The notes below the pieces were generated by a model, which saw nothing but the letters and a program-made list of their open reading frames with translations, made no database searches and was not told where the DNA came from. Positions 1 to 5,560 of a DNA stretch of 5,560 nucleotides are shown here, one piece after another. The translations under genes and the position numbers were made by a program. The DNA is taken from assembly GCA_020059425.1 (NCBI GenBank), contig JAGVCD010000155.1, positions 1 to 5,560 of the forward strand, read 5' to 3'. How positions within the stretch are numbered: position 1 is the first letter of the stretch; the number at the start of each line of letters is the position of its first letter. The stretch is from Chamaesiphon sp. (GTDB taxonomy: Bacteria; Cyanobacteriota; Cyanobacteriia; Cyanobacteriales; Chamaesiphonaceae).

Positions 1-686
1 GAAGTTACTACTGCTGCCGTCGTGGATTCTCCTACCCCTTTGGCACCACCCGTAGTAGTCAAACCCCAATTAGAGCCAATGATGGCAATCATGGCTCCAA
101 AACATAACCCTTTAATGGGCGCACTAGCTATATCCCAAGGACTCAGAAAGCTTTGGCAAGATTCAATAAAAACTCTGGAGGGTAAATTAAAAACGCTAGT
201 GGCAATCAGCCAACCACCAGCTAAGCCAGTACCGATCGACATCAAAGTCAAAACTGGCAACATGACACAGCAAGCCACCAAACGTGGAATTACCAGATAG
301 TCGATCGGATCAGTCTTTAAAACATAAAGAGCATCGATCTGTTCGCTTACGCGCATGGTACCAATCTCCGCCGCAAAAGCTGACCCGACCCGGCCAGCCA
401 CCACTACCGCTGTCAAAACTGGTGCCAATTCCCGAGTGAGAGCGAGAGAAAGCACGCCACCAACTGCTTGTCCAGCCCCAATGCTAATAAATTCTCTGGC
501 TACTTGGATGGTAAACACCATACCCACTGTCGTCGATGTCAGTAGAGCAATCAGAATAGACCCAGGACCAACAAAGCTCATTTGCTCAATAATGTTGGTG
601 TAGTGAAATCTTCCTTTCAGAACATGAATGAGTGCCTGTCCACCCAGCAAAATCGCGGCAAATAGACGCTTTAACCATCTCTGCAT
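1..686 (-). CDS. mlaE: MlaE-family lipid ABC transporter permease (C-terminus cut by window edge)
   Basis: This is the inner-membrane permease of an Mla/TGD-type ABC system, which in this family moves phospholipids between the inner and outer membranes with an ATPase (MlaF) and a substrate-binding MCE protein (MlaD). My translation gives 228 codons plus a partial one. The family is usually near 260 residues, so about 30 C-terminal residues lie beyond base 1. The family signature is clear: RVGSAFAAEIGTMRVSEQ at residues 99-116, followed by IDAL, and later the GGAKGVGESTTAAVV stretch near 213-227. Hydrophobic segments lie at about 42-62, 83-100, 131-163 and 189-206, after a basic amphipathic N-terminus (MQRWLKRLF). 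The ATG at 686 is the only in-frame ATG after an upstream in-frame TAA nine codons away. The ribosome binding site is poor. It lies 58 bases downstream of murT on the same strand, so co-transcription is plausible. From general knowledge, cyanobacterial members such as Synechocystis Slr1045 are linked to stress tolerance. Family assignment is very secure; the transported lipid is not known. Confidence 0.95.
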   Translation of the reverse strand, partial: MQRWLKRLFAAILLGGQALIHVLKGRFHYTNIIEQMSFVGPGSILIALLTSTTVGMVFTIQVAREFISIGAGQAVGGVLSLALTRELAPVLTAVVVAGRVGSAFAAEIGTMRVSEQIDALYVLKTDPIDYLVIPRLVACCVMLPVLTLMSIGTGLAGGWLIATSVFNLPSRVFIESCQSFLSPWDIASAPIKGLCFGAMIAIIGSNWGLTTTGGAKGVGESTTAAVVT

Positions 687-735
687 AAGTTTTTTACTCT
701 GGAGACCGGGGTATTATTTTAACATTAGTGAACTG

Positions 736-749
736 TCTGATACATCAGA
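736..749 (-). repeat. Small inverted repeat over the murT stop codon
   Basis: TCTGAT (736-741) and ATCAGA (744-749) are perfect 6-base inverted arms around a 2-base centre, and they include the murT stop codon (747-745). As RNA this would form about five base pairs with a four-base loop. No T-tract follows on the minus strand, so it is not a convincing terminator, and read-through into mlaE remains likely. It may be chance. Confidence 0.35.
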
Positions 750-2106
750 GAATCTTACGGCCAGTCAAGATTTCCCGGACTTCCAGCATGGCGGAGTAGG
801 TGGGAACAATGTGTAAAGTTTCATCGGCAGGAGTGAGTTCCAAGGCTTTTTTCACAGCCTCAGCAGTATCTGGTTCCACCACCAGTCGGCAGCCGCCGCC
901 CAACTGTTTTTTGCTGTATTCTAAACGTAGTGCCATATCAAACACCCGATCGCCACTGACTACAATGGTACCGCCAGAATTGACAAATTTCTCGGTGTCC
1001 ACATCCCAAATCCAGGAAACATCAGTGCCATCCGGAGTCCGATCGTTGAGAATCATCAGCGTGACCGAGCTACCGCCTGTTTTTTGGACTTGTTCGATCG
1101 CCCGAATCGTTTCATTCATGCCCACCGGATTTTTGGTGAGCAGAATCCGCACTTTTTTGCCCTGATAGACGAGTTCTTCGGCGCGGCCAAAGGCTGCTTG
1201 GAAATTCCCAATCACATCTAATATTTTTTCGGTGCCCACGCCGATCGACTGAGCGGTGGTAATAGCAGCCAGAGTATTGTACTTGTTATAAACCCCGATT
1301 AGTACCTGTGGCCATTTACGGCTATCGATCGACAATTCATCTTTATGAAAACCACACTTCGGACAAGCATAGTCGCCCTGATGGGAAAGATATACACCTT
1401 GATAATCTAGAGCATGACCACAACTGGGGCAATAAATCGAATCTACAGCGTGGGGAATTTCATCCAGATATAGCTCTGGTTCACTGAGACCAAAATAGGC
1501 CACCTGCTTGGGAATATTCGCCGCAACCATTTGCTGGCCAAAGTGAGTTAGAGCTGGATCGTCGCCATTGATAACGAGCGTGGTGGTGGGCGGCAAATCG
1601 GCAATTACTTTTGCCCACTTATAGATAATGGTATCTACCTCTCCGTACCGATCGAGTTGATCCCGAAACAGGTTGAGAGCCATGATGTATCTAGGTTGTA
1701 ATTGAGGCAACACCAGCGGGATCACATTTTCATCTACCTCTAAGATGCCAAAATCAGCTTTGAGCTGACCAGTTAAACTAGTATGATCGAGGAGGGTTGT
1801 GATCAAGCCATTGACCAAATTAGCGCCAGCCTCGTTATGGACTACCGACCAGCCATCTTTCTCTAACATGGCGCGGAGCAACAGCGAAGTAGTTGTTTTG
1901 CCATTAGTACCAGCAACTACTACAACACCATGCTTGATTTGCTGAGACAACAGATTTAGAATCCGAGGATGGAGATTTTTAGCGATCGTCCCTGGCAGAA
2001 CACTAGCTGCCCCGAGTTTGAGGGTGCGAATGGTAGTAGTAATAGCTTTGGCTGCAAATACAGCGGTACCTAATCTTACTCGATCGATGAAACTAATTTT
2101 GCCCAT
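745..2106 (-). CDS. murT: MurT-type Mur ligase, lipid II isoglutaminyl synthase catalytic subunit
   Basis: This 453-residue protein belongs to the MurT family. With the glutaminase GatD, characterised members amidate the D-glutamate of the lipid II stem peptide to D-isoglutamine, using ATP and glutamine-derived ammonia in the cytoplasm. The order is typical: a conserved N-terminal segment with a PGTIA motif (38-42), the Mur-ligase P-loop GTNGKTTT (66-73), the central-domain motif LNLFRDQLDRYGE (144-156), a four-cysteine zinc-ribbon insert (C226, C229, C248, C251), GRAEE (307-311), and the C-terminal DUF1727-type domain with NDRTPDGTDVSWIWD (354-368) and TYSAML (436-441). The Asp-rich C-terminal motif probably holds the residue that completes the GatD active site in Gram-positive complexes; that mapping is my inference. 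Length is normal and no key motif is missing. The ATG at 2106 has GAGGG at 2114-2110, only three bases upstream. No gatD lies on either side: mlaE follows and a divergent wzc-like gene precedes. It is not MurC, D, E or F, which lack this zinc ribbon and C-terminal domain. Family is secure; amidation in this organism is inferred. Confidence 0.93.
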   Translation of the reverse strand: MGKISFIDRVRLGTAVFAAKAITTTIRTLKLGAASVLPGTIAKNLHPRILNLLSQQIKHGVVVVAGTNGKTTTSLLLRAMLEKDGWSVVHNEAGANLVNGLITTLLDHTSLTGQLKADFGILEVDENVIPLVLPQLQPRYIMALNLFRDQLDRYGEVDTIIYKWAKVIADLPPTTTLVINGDDPALTHFGQQMVAANIPKQVAYFGLSEPELYLDEIPHAVDSIYCPSCGHALDYQGVYLSHQGDYACPKCGFHKDELSIDSRKWPQVLIGVYNKYNTLAAITTAQSIGVGTEKILDVIGNFQAAFGRAEELVYQGKKVRILLTKNPVGMNETIRAIEQVQKTGGSSVTLMILNDRTPDGTDVSWIWDVDTEKFVNSGGTIVVSGDRVFDMALRLEYSKKQLGGGCRLVVEPDTAEAVKKALELTPADETLHIVPTYSAMLEVREILTGRKIL

Positions 2107-2109
2107 TCA

Positions 2110-2114
2110 CCCTC
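2110..2114 (-). promoter_or_regulatory. murT ribosome binding site (GAGGG, tight spacing)
   Basis: GAGGG on the minus strand sits three bases before the ATG at 2106. The spacing is shorter than usual, but no other in-frame ATG nearby has a better site. It supports the chosen murT start, which also fits the family N-terminus. Confidence 0.5.
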
Positions 2115-2141
2115 ATACAATAGTCCTGCTCTGGGTCAAAC

Positions 2142-2147
2142 ATTATA
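2142..2147 (-). promoter_or_regulatory. Candidate -10 box of murT promoter
   Basis: On the minus strand these bases read TATAAT, a perfect housekeeping-sigma -10 hexamer, 35 bases upstream of the murT ATG. A start near 2135 would give a leader of about 29 bases containing the GAGGG ribosome binding site. The best -35 match, TTTACA, lies about 21 bases upstream, which is too far for a standard promoter. If real, this would be a -10-dependent promoter, a type often seen in cyanobacteria. No transcription data support it. Confidence 0.5.
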
Positions 2148-2416
2148 GACTAGAAGGCTACTTCACTCTGTAAAGTCAGTCAAATATCACAGAAAAATAC
2201 AAACATATTGCATAATAACACCCATCAATTGCTAGTATAGTTAAGCAATGTGGAGATATTTGATATCCCAAAATTTAGTATTATGTAGATGATTTTTATG
2301 TGATTTCCAAGCTGAGCTGGATAGTTAGAGTTTATTTGCAGTCAATATTTGTTCATTAGATTTATTAACCGGCCAGAGCTGTTGAGCGTTGCTGATCATA
2401 CTTTTTACCAACCATT

Positions 2417-4759
2417 ATGAAAGATAACCTTCTCAAACTCGCTGAACCTGGGGCTCTCCAATTTGTTGGAATGCAAGAACCGCGATTGAAAGAAGAAAGC
2501 AATGTCAAAATAGTAACTAATGCTCTCCGCAAATACTGGTATGTTAGCGCTTTAGTTAGTTCTTTGATAATGGGTGCTGTAGCGCTCAAAACCTTCACCC
2601 AAACGCGCATCTATCAATCGGAAGTTCAAATATCGATCGAGCTTGACAAGGCTTCAACAGGGGTAGACAAGTTAGCCTCGATAGCTGGCGGCGGCGGCAA
2701 TAGTAGTGAAAATTCTTCTTCTACTTCGACTCGCACCACTCAAATTGAAACCACTATTGAGCTTTTACAAAGCAAGCAATTGATTAATAAGGCAATGAAT
2801 CGAATTGTTGATCCTAATCTGCGAGCGACACCAGAAGATGTGCTGGAAAATATTAAAATTTCGTCGAAGACAGATATTGATATTTTAAATATTTCTTACT
2901 CCGATCCTTCTCCAGCCAGAGTAATTGCTGTTCTCAACTCTTTGAGCGAAACCTATATTGAGTTCAGCGTCAAACAGAAAAAAGCTAAAACCGATAGTTC
3001 GATCGCCTTTATTGAAGGGCAATTACCGGAGGCTCGTAAAAAATTAGAAGCTTCAGCCCAGCAGATTGAACAATTCCGACGTAAGTATCGTTTTGCTGAC
3101 CCCGAGAGTGCGGCTAAAGCCCTATCAGAGTATCGTCAACAGGTTATTGGCAAGCTAAACGAGGCACAAGTGGCCAGTCTACAAGCTCAACAGGCTCAAC
3201 AGCAATTAAGCAAGCAGCTGGGACAGGTGGGTCTACGTTCTGATAATTCGCTATCGACTACCATGCTTACTCAGGATGGTGTATACCAAAAGTTAGCTGA
3301 AGAAATCAACCTCCTCAATATCAAATACAACCAGGAAAGAGTCCGGCTAAGTGACGAGAACCCCAGTATTATTGACCTTAAAAAGAAGCGAGAACAGTTA
3401 CAGTTGTTGCTGAGAAAAAGAGCCCAAGAGGTTCTGAAGCGGCCAGTTTCAGATACCGAGCTGGCTAGTGGAGCGATCTCTAACGTTTCTGGTAAGGCCG
3501 GGGGATCTTTGTCTGACAACTTTGCCGGAGAACAAGCAAAACTAGAGACAACTATCGCATCACAAGCGGCTCAGGAAGCTGGACTGAAGAGAATTTATGG
3601 GCAGGTCGAAGCGCAAATTGCCCAGTTACCAGTACTGCAAAAGCAATATACGGAGTTAGAGCGGGAATACAAACTCCAGACCCAAGAATTAACTGCATTC
3701 TTGCAGAAATTGCAAGAATTAAAAATCGTTAATGCTGAAAAAATTGTGCCTTGGACGTTGTTGGATCCACCAGAAGTACCGGATTTCCCTGTCTCTCCGG
3801 ATATTCCTCGTCAACTAGCTTTAGGATCTGTAGCTAGCCTACTGGCAGGTTTACTGGCTGCGGTTGGTTTACACAAGCTAGATACCCGCATTGATGATCC
3901 AGACGCGGTTAAGGATCTGACTGGCTTGCCGATCTTGGCTTTAATTCCAAAGGTTGGAGATTTAGGATTACAGTTGGGTCTCCAGACTAAAATGCATGAA
4001 AAACAACCTAATCGGAAGAAAGGGAAGGAGTATGAGTACTGGAGTTTTATTGAAGCAATCCGGTCTTTAGCTTTGGGAATTGGATTTACGACCGATCAAA
4101 AGGAAAGTGTAGAAGGTAAGACGGTAGCTTTCACTTCCGGGTTACCGAAAGAAGGCAAGTCAACTATTTCTTTTAATTCTGCCGTGCATCTAGCTGAGCT
4201 AGGTTACCGGGTATTAATTGTAGATGGCGATTTGTACAAGTCCAGTGTCCGAAACTTTTGCTCTAAATCCCCCATTTTCCAGGGAGTCGATTGCTTTGCC
4301 CGCGAGGGATTGACTGATGTAATTAGTGGTACCCACCGCTGGCAAGACTTGGTTAAAAGAGCACCTGGCATCAAGTTAGATGCTCTTTTCTCGGGGCCGC
4401 GCGTAGTTAATTCGATCGCTCTCCTCAATTCACCACGTTTAGAGCGGTTAGTAGAAGAATGGCGAAAAGAGTATGACTACATAGTGCTAGATGTCCCCCC
4501 CATTTTGGGAGTTAGTGACACGCGGTTATTAACTACTCTGGCTGATGGCTTGGTTTTTGTAGTTGGATTAGATGTGGCTCAACGTCAATCGGTAAATCGG
4601 GCTATCACCTTATTATCTTCTTTAAATACACCGATCTTAGGCATGGCTGTTAACCAAGTAGCTGCGCGCCACACTGGTTATCATAGCTATTACGAATATT
4701 ACAGCAAGCCGCCAGCTCTAGCCCCAGAGAAAGTTGTTGATGTTAGAGTTATTGATTAA
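2417..4759 (+). CDS. wzc: Polysaccharide co-polymerase / bacterial tyrosine autokinase (Wzc type)
   Basis: This 780-residue inner-membrane protein belongs to the Wzc class, which controls chain length and export of capsule or exopolysaccharide in Wzx/Wzy pathways through cycles of tyrosine autophosphorylation. The N-terminal Wzz domain has TM1 at about 40-60, and a long periplasmic part (about 61-465) rich in coiled-coil sequence (200-270, 290-345, 370-440). A proline-rich stretch (445-464) precedes TM2 (466-486). The cytoplasmic kinase has Walker A GLPKEGKST (575-583), Walker A' IVDGD (601-605), Walker B IVLDVPP (689-695) and a C-terminal tyrosine cluster (Y755, Y758, Y759, Y761, Y762). Consensus departures: the oligomerisation motif ExxRxxR reads EAIRSLA (546-552), so the third Arg is Ala; Arg and Pro after Walker A' are absent; the usual NPxELL reads NSIALL (665-670). 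The ATG at 2417 is the first after an in-frame TGA at 2393-2395. It has no clear Shine-Dalgarno; M19 is a less likely start. It converges on a glycosyltransferase gene. Architecture is secure; kinase activity is inferred. Confidence 0.94.
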   Translation: MKDNLLKLAEPGALQFVGMQEPRLKEESNVKIVTNALRKYWYVSALVSSLIMGAVALKTFTQTRIYQSEVQISIELDKASTGVDKLASIAGGGGNSSENSSSTSTRTTQIETTIELLQSKQLINKAMNRIVDPNLRATPEDVLENIKISSKTDIDILNISYSDPSPARVIAVLNSLSETYIEFSVKQKKAKTDSSIAFIEGQLPEARKKLEASAQQIEQFRRKYRFADPESAAKALSEYRQQVIGKLNEAQVASLQAQQAQQQLSKQLGQVGLRSDNSLSTTMLTQDGVYQKLAEEINLLNIKYNQERVRLSDENPSIIDLKKKREQLQLLLRKRAQEVLKRPVSDTELASGAISNVSGKAGGSLSDNFAGEQAKLETTIASQAAQEAGLKRIYGQVEAQIAQLPVLQKQYTELEREYKLQTQELTAFLQKLQELKIVNAEKIVPWTLLDPPEVPDFPVSPDIPRQLALGSVASLLAGLLAAVGLHKLDTRIDDPDAVKDLTGLPILALIPKVGDLGLQLGLQTKMHEKQPNRKKGKEYEYWSFIEAIRSLALGIGFTTDQKESVEGKTVAFTSGLPKEGKSTISFNSAVHLAELGYRVLIVDGDLYKSSVRNFCSKSPIFQGVDCFAREGLTDVISGTHRWQDLVKRAPGIKLDALFSGPRVVNSIALLNSPRLERLVEEWRKEYDYIVLDVPPILGVSDTRLLTTLADGLVFVVGLDVAQRQSVNRAITLLSSLNTPILGMAVNQVAARHTGYHSYYEYYSKPPALAPEKVVDVRVID

Positions 4760-4785
4760 GACGAAAAATATCATAGGGGAAATTC

Positions 4786-4822
4786 GCAATCTCCCTAAGT
4801 CCCCCTTAGAAATGGGGATTGC
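4786..4822. terminator. Long hairpin in convergent spacer, possible bidirectional terminator or dispersed repeat
   Basis: GCAATCTCC (4786-4794) pairs with GGGGATTGC (4814-4822) over nine positions with one G-U wobble on the plus strand. Inside it, CTAAG (4795-4799) pairs with CTTAG (4805-4809) around the loop TCCCC, leaving an AAAT bulge on the 3' side. It lies 26 bases past the wzc-like stop and 56 bases beyond the glycosyltransferase stop, the right place for a shared terminator. No T-tract follows directly on either strand; the nearest is TTTT about eight bases downstream on plus. The C-rich/G-rich arms resemble the CCCTAAATCCCCC-type palindromic repeats scattered between cyanobacterial genes, so it may be a decayed copy of such a repeat. 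That likeness is from memory, not a search. Confidence 0.5.
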
Positions 4823-4872
4823 TGATCCTGTTTTCTGTGCTGCTAGATTTCGTACCAGTCTTTGGGATTGCA

Positions 4873-4887
4873 GTTAATTCAATTAAC
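4873..4887. repeat. 15-base AT-rich palindrome over the glycosyltransferase stop codon
   Basis: GTTAATT (4873-4879) and AATTAAC (4881-4887) are perfect inverted arms around one central base, and they include the stop codon (4881-4879). The centre is too small for a full RNA hairpin, so if functional it would more likely act as duplex DNA. With such AT-rich arms it could be chance. Confidence 0.3.
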
Positions 4888-5560
4888 TTCTTTGGATGGC
4901 AAAGAACAAAAAAGCTGTAAGTAATCTTGAGCAATTCTTTCTTTGGAATAGTTATTCACACAGTATTCTCTACCAGAGCGACCCAGATTTTTCACTAGCT
5001 CATGATTACTGCTTAGTTTTTCTAAGTAAGCGGCTAACCCGTCACCATCTCCGTTTCTAAAAGTCTCTCCACAACGAGCTTGAGCAATAATGACATTATT
5101 TAAGTAAGAATGAGCGGGGCAAATGGCGGCGACGGGAGTGCCAGCGGCTAAGGCAGAATAAAGTTTACTCGGGGCAATCAATCCCTCCATTTCTTCGGCA
5201 ATACTGACGATAGATATATCACAAGCTGTCAGGGAGAAAGGCAAGTTTTCACGAGATTGATATGGTAGGAATAGGCAGTTGTTAACACCTGCCTGCTGCA
5301 CTTTATTTTGGACAAAATCTCGCTGATCACCACTGCCAATAAAAACAAATTTAATTGGTTTGTCTTTGAGCTGTATAATGGCATCCAAAAGAGTGTCCAT
5401 GTCATGGCAACGACCCATATTGCCAGAATACAAAACCGTAAAAGGTTCAACTAATCCATGTTCTTTAGCAAACCAGTTTTGGCTTTTATCGATCGGCTTA
5501 ATAACTTTTGGTTCAGTCCAATTGGGAATTACCGAAATTTTGTGGGCGATCGCCGGTTGC
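4879..5560 (-). CDS. Family-4 glycosyltransferase, WbuB/WcaI-like (N-terminal half beyond window)
   Basis: This is the C-terminal part (226 residues and a stop) of a GT-B-fold glycosyltransferase of family GT4. Such enzymes transfer a sugar from a nucleotide donor to a lipid-linked or growing polysaccharide acceptor on the cytoplasmic face of the membrane. Reading in from the right edge, the frame is open through KISVIPNWTEPKVIKP and then VLYSGNMGRCHDMDTLL, the hallmark start of the C-terminal donor-binding domain in WbuB/WcaI-like enzymes. Further on come FVFIGSGDQR, LFLPYQSRENLPFSL and the EX7E-type donor site EEMEGLIAPSKLY. The family is usually near 400 residues, so roughly the first 170-180, with the acceptor domain and start codon, are missing. 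A TTG at 5433 lies in the middle of the conserved domain and is not the start. The frame is intact up to the edge. The gene converges with the wzc-like gene and probably serves the same exopolysaccharide pathway. The sugar cannot be told from sequence; N-acetylhexosamine or fucose-like donors are possible for relatives. Confidence 0.92.
   Translation of the reverse strand, partial: QPAIAHKISVIPNWTEPKVIKPIDKSQNWFAKEHGLVEPFTVLYSGNMGRCHDMDTLLDAIIQLKDKPIKFVFIGSGDQRDFVQNKVQQAGVNNCLFLPYQSRENLPFSLTACDISIVSIAEEMEGLIAPSKLYSALAAGTPVAAICPAHSYLNNVIIAQARCGETFRNGDGDGLAAYLEKLSSNHELVKNLGRSGREYCVNNYSKERIAQDYLQLFCSLPSKEVN
5546..5553. repeat. HIP1 octamer GCGATCGC
   Basis: One complete HIP1 palindrome lies inside the glycosyltransferase gene. 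The core CGATCG occurs about 15 times in the window by eye, far more than expected by chance in this length. HIP1 abundance is a well-known mark of many cyanobacterial genomes, and it is the main evidence for the host here. Confidence 0.8.

Larger units (their letters stand above)
2107..2416. other. Divergent intergenic region between murT and the wzc-like gene
   Basis: These 310 bases have no credible coding potential on either strand and are more AT-rich than the flanking genes. They must hold the promoters of both divergent genes. On the murT side there is a TATAAT at 2147-2142. For the plus-strand gene, TATAGT (2236-2241) and TATTAT (2279-2284) resemble -10 boxes but lack well-spaced -35 boxes, and TTTGCA (2335-2340) with TAGATT 16 bases later is only a weak pair. 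A short perfect inverted repeat, GATAT-TTG-ATATC (2255-2267), could be a protein site or chance. I see no tRNA, riboswitch or insertion-sequence end. Depending on its promoter, the wzc-like gene could have a leader well over 100 bases long. Confidence 0.6.

Noticed and set aside
22..300. 92-codon plus-strand open frame, and a second one at 355-603
   Set aside because: Both lie opposite the clear MlaE reading frame, which matches its family along its whole visible length. Their translations show no recognisable motif and have shadow-like composition.
773..778. TTGACT on the minus strand as a -35 box of an internal mlaE promoter
   Set aside because: No acceptable -10 hexamer occurs 16-18 bases downstream; it lies in the murT coding end.
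628..816. 62-codon plus-strand open frame crossing the mlaE-murT gap
   Set aside because: It overlaps both ends of two secure genes on the other strand and resembles no protein I know.
800..1165. 121-codon plus-strand open frame antisense to murT
   Set aside because: It mirrors the conserved murT C-terminal domain, has no ribosome binding site or recognisable motif, and is best explained by the codon use of the opposite strand.
2299..2316. Possible CRP-type site beginning TGTGA
   Set aside because: Only one half-site is present; the second half does not match TCACA at the required spacing.
2365..2610. Minus-strand open frames under the wzc-like gene (also 3271-3519 and 4204-4428)
   Set aside because: All are antisense to well-conserved Wzz or kinase coding sequence and show no domain or start signal of their own.
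5431..5433. TTG as the start codon of the glycosyltransferase
   Set aside because: The codon lies in the middle of the conserved VLYSGNMG motif, and the frame continues upstream with further family sequence to base 5559.
5229..5450. 73-codon minus-strand frame overlapping the glycosyltransferase
   Set aside because: It is in another frame of the same strand; the GT4 motifs all lie in the frame that ends at 4879 and stays open to the window edge.

Overview
The window looks cyanobacterial. The palindrome CGATCG occurs about 15 times by eye, and the full HIP1 octamer GCGATCGC occurs once (5546-5553). Base composition is moderate, and all four genes belong to families with familiar cyanobacterial forms. 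Genus cannot be decided from this sequence. All four genes act in building the cell envelope. I see no RNA gene, transposase, integrase or CRISPR array.

Left part, minus strand: murT (745-2106) encodes a Mur-ligase-type subunit expected to amidate the peptidoglycan precursor. After a 58-base gap follows an MlaE-type permease (686 down to base 1, cut by the window edge), the membrane part of an ABC system that moves lipids between the inner and outer membranes. The two may be co-transcribed. A perfect TATAAT box lies just upstream of murT.

Middle: a 310-base non-coding region (2107-2416) separates murT from the divergent plus-strand gene 2417-4759. That gene encodes a complete 780-residue polysaccharide co-polymerase fused to a bacterial tyrosine kinase (Wzc type), which controls polymerisation and export of capsule or exopolysaccharide. 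Its kinase half departs from family consensus at several positions but keeps the core nucleotide-binding residues and a C-terminal tyrosine cluster.

Right part: a 119-base convergent spacer (4760-4878) with a long hairpin, then the C-terminal half of a minus-strand family-4 glycosyltransferase (WbuB/WcaI-like), cut by the right edge. The Wzc-type protein and the glycosyltransferase suggest that the window covers the edge of an exopolysaccharide or capsule locus next to a peptidoglycan/lipid-transport pair.

I did not find a convincing undescribed system. The points most worth checking are the divergent tyrosine kinase, the absence of a gatD partner beside murT, and the hairpin in the convergent spacer.
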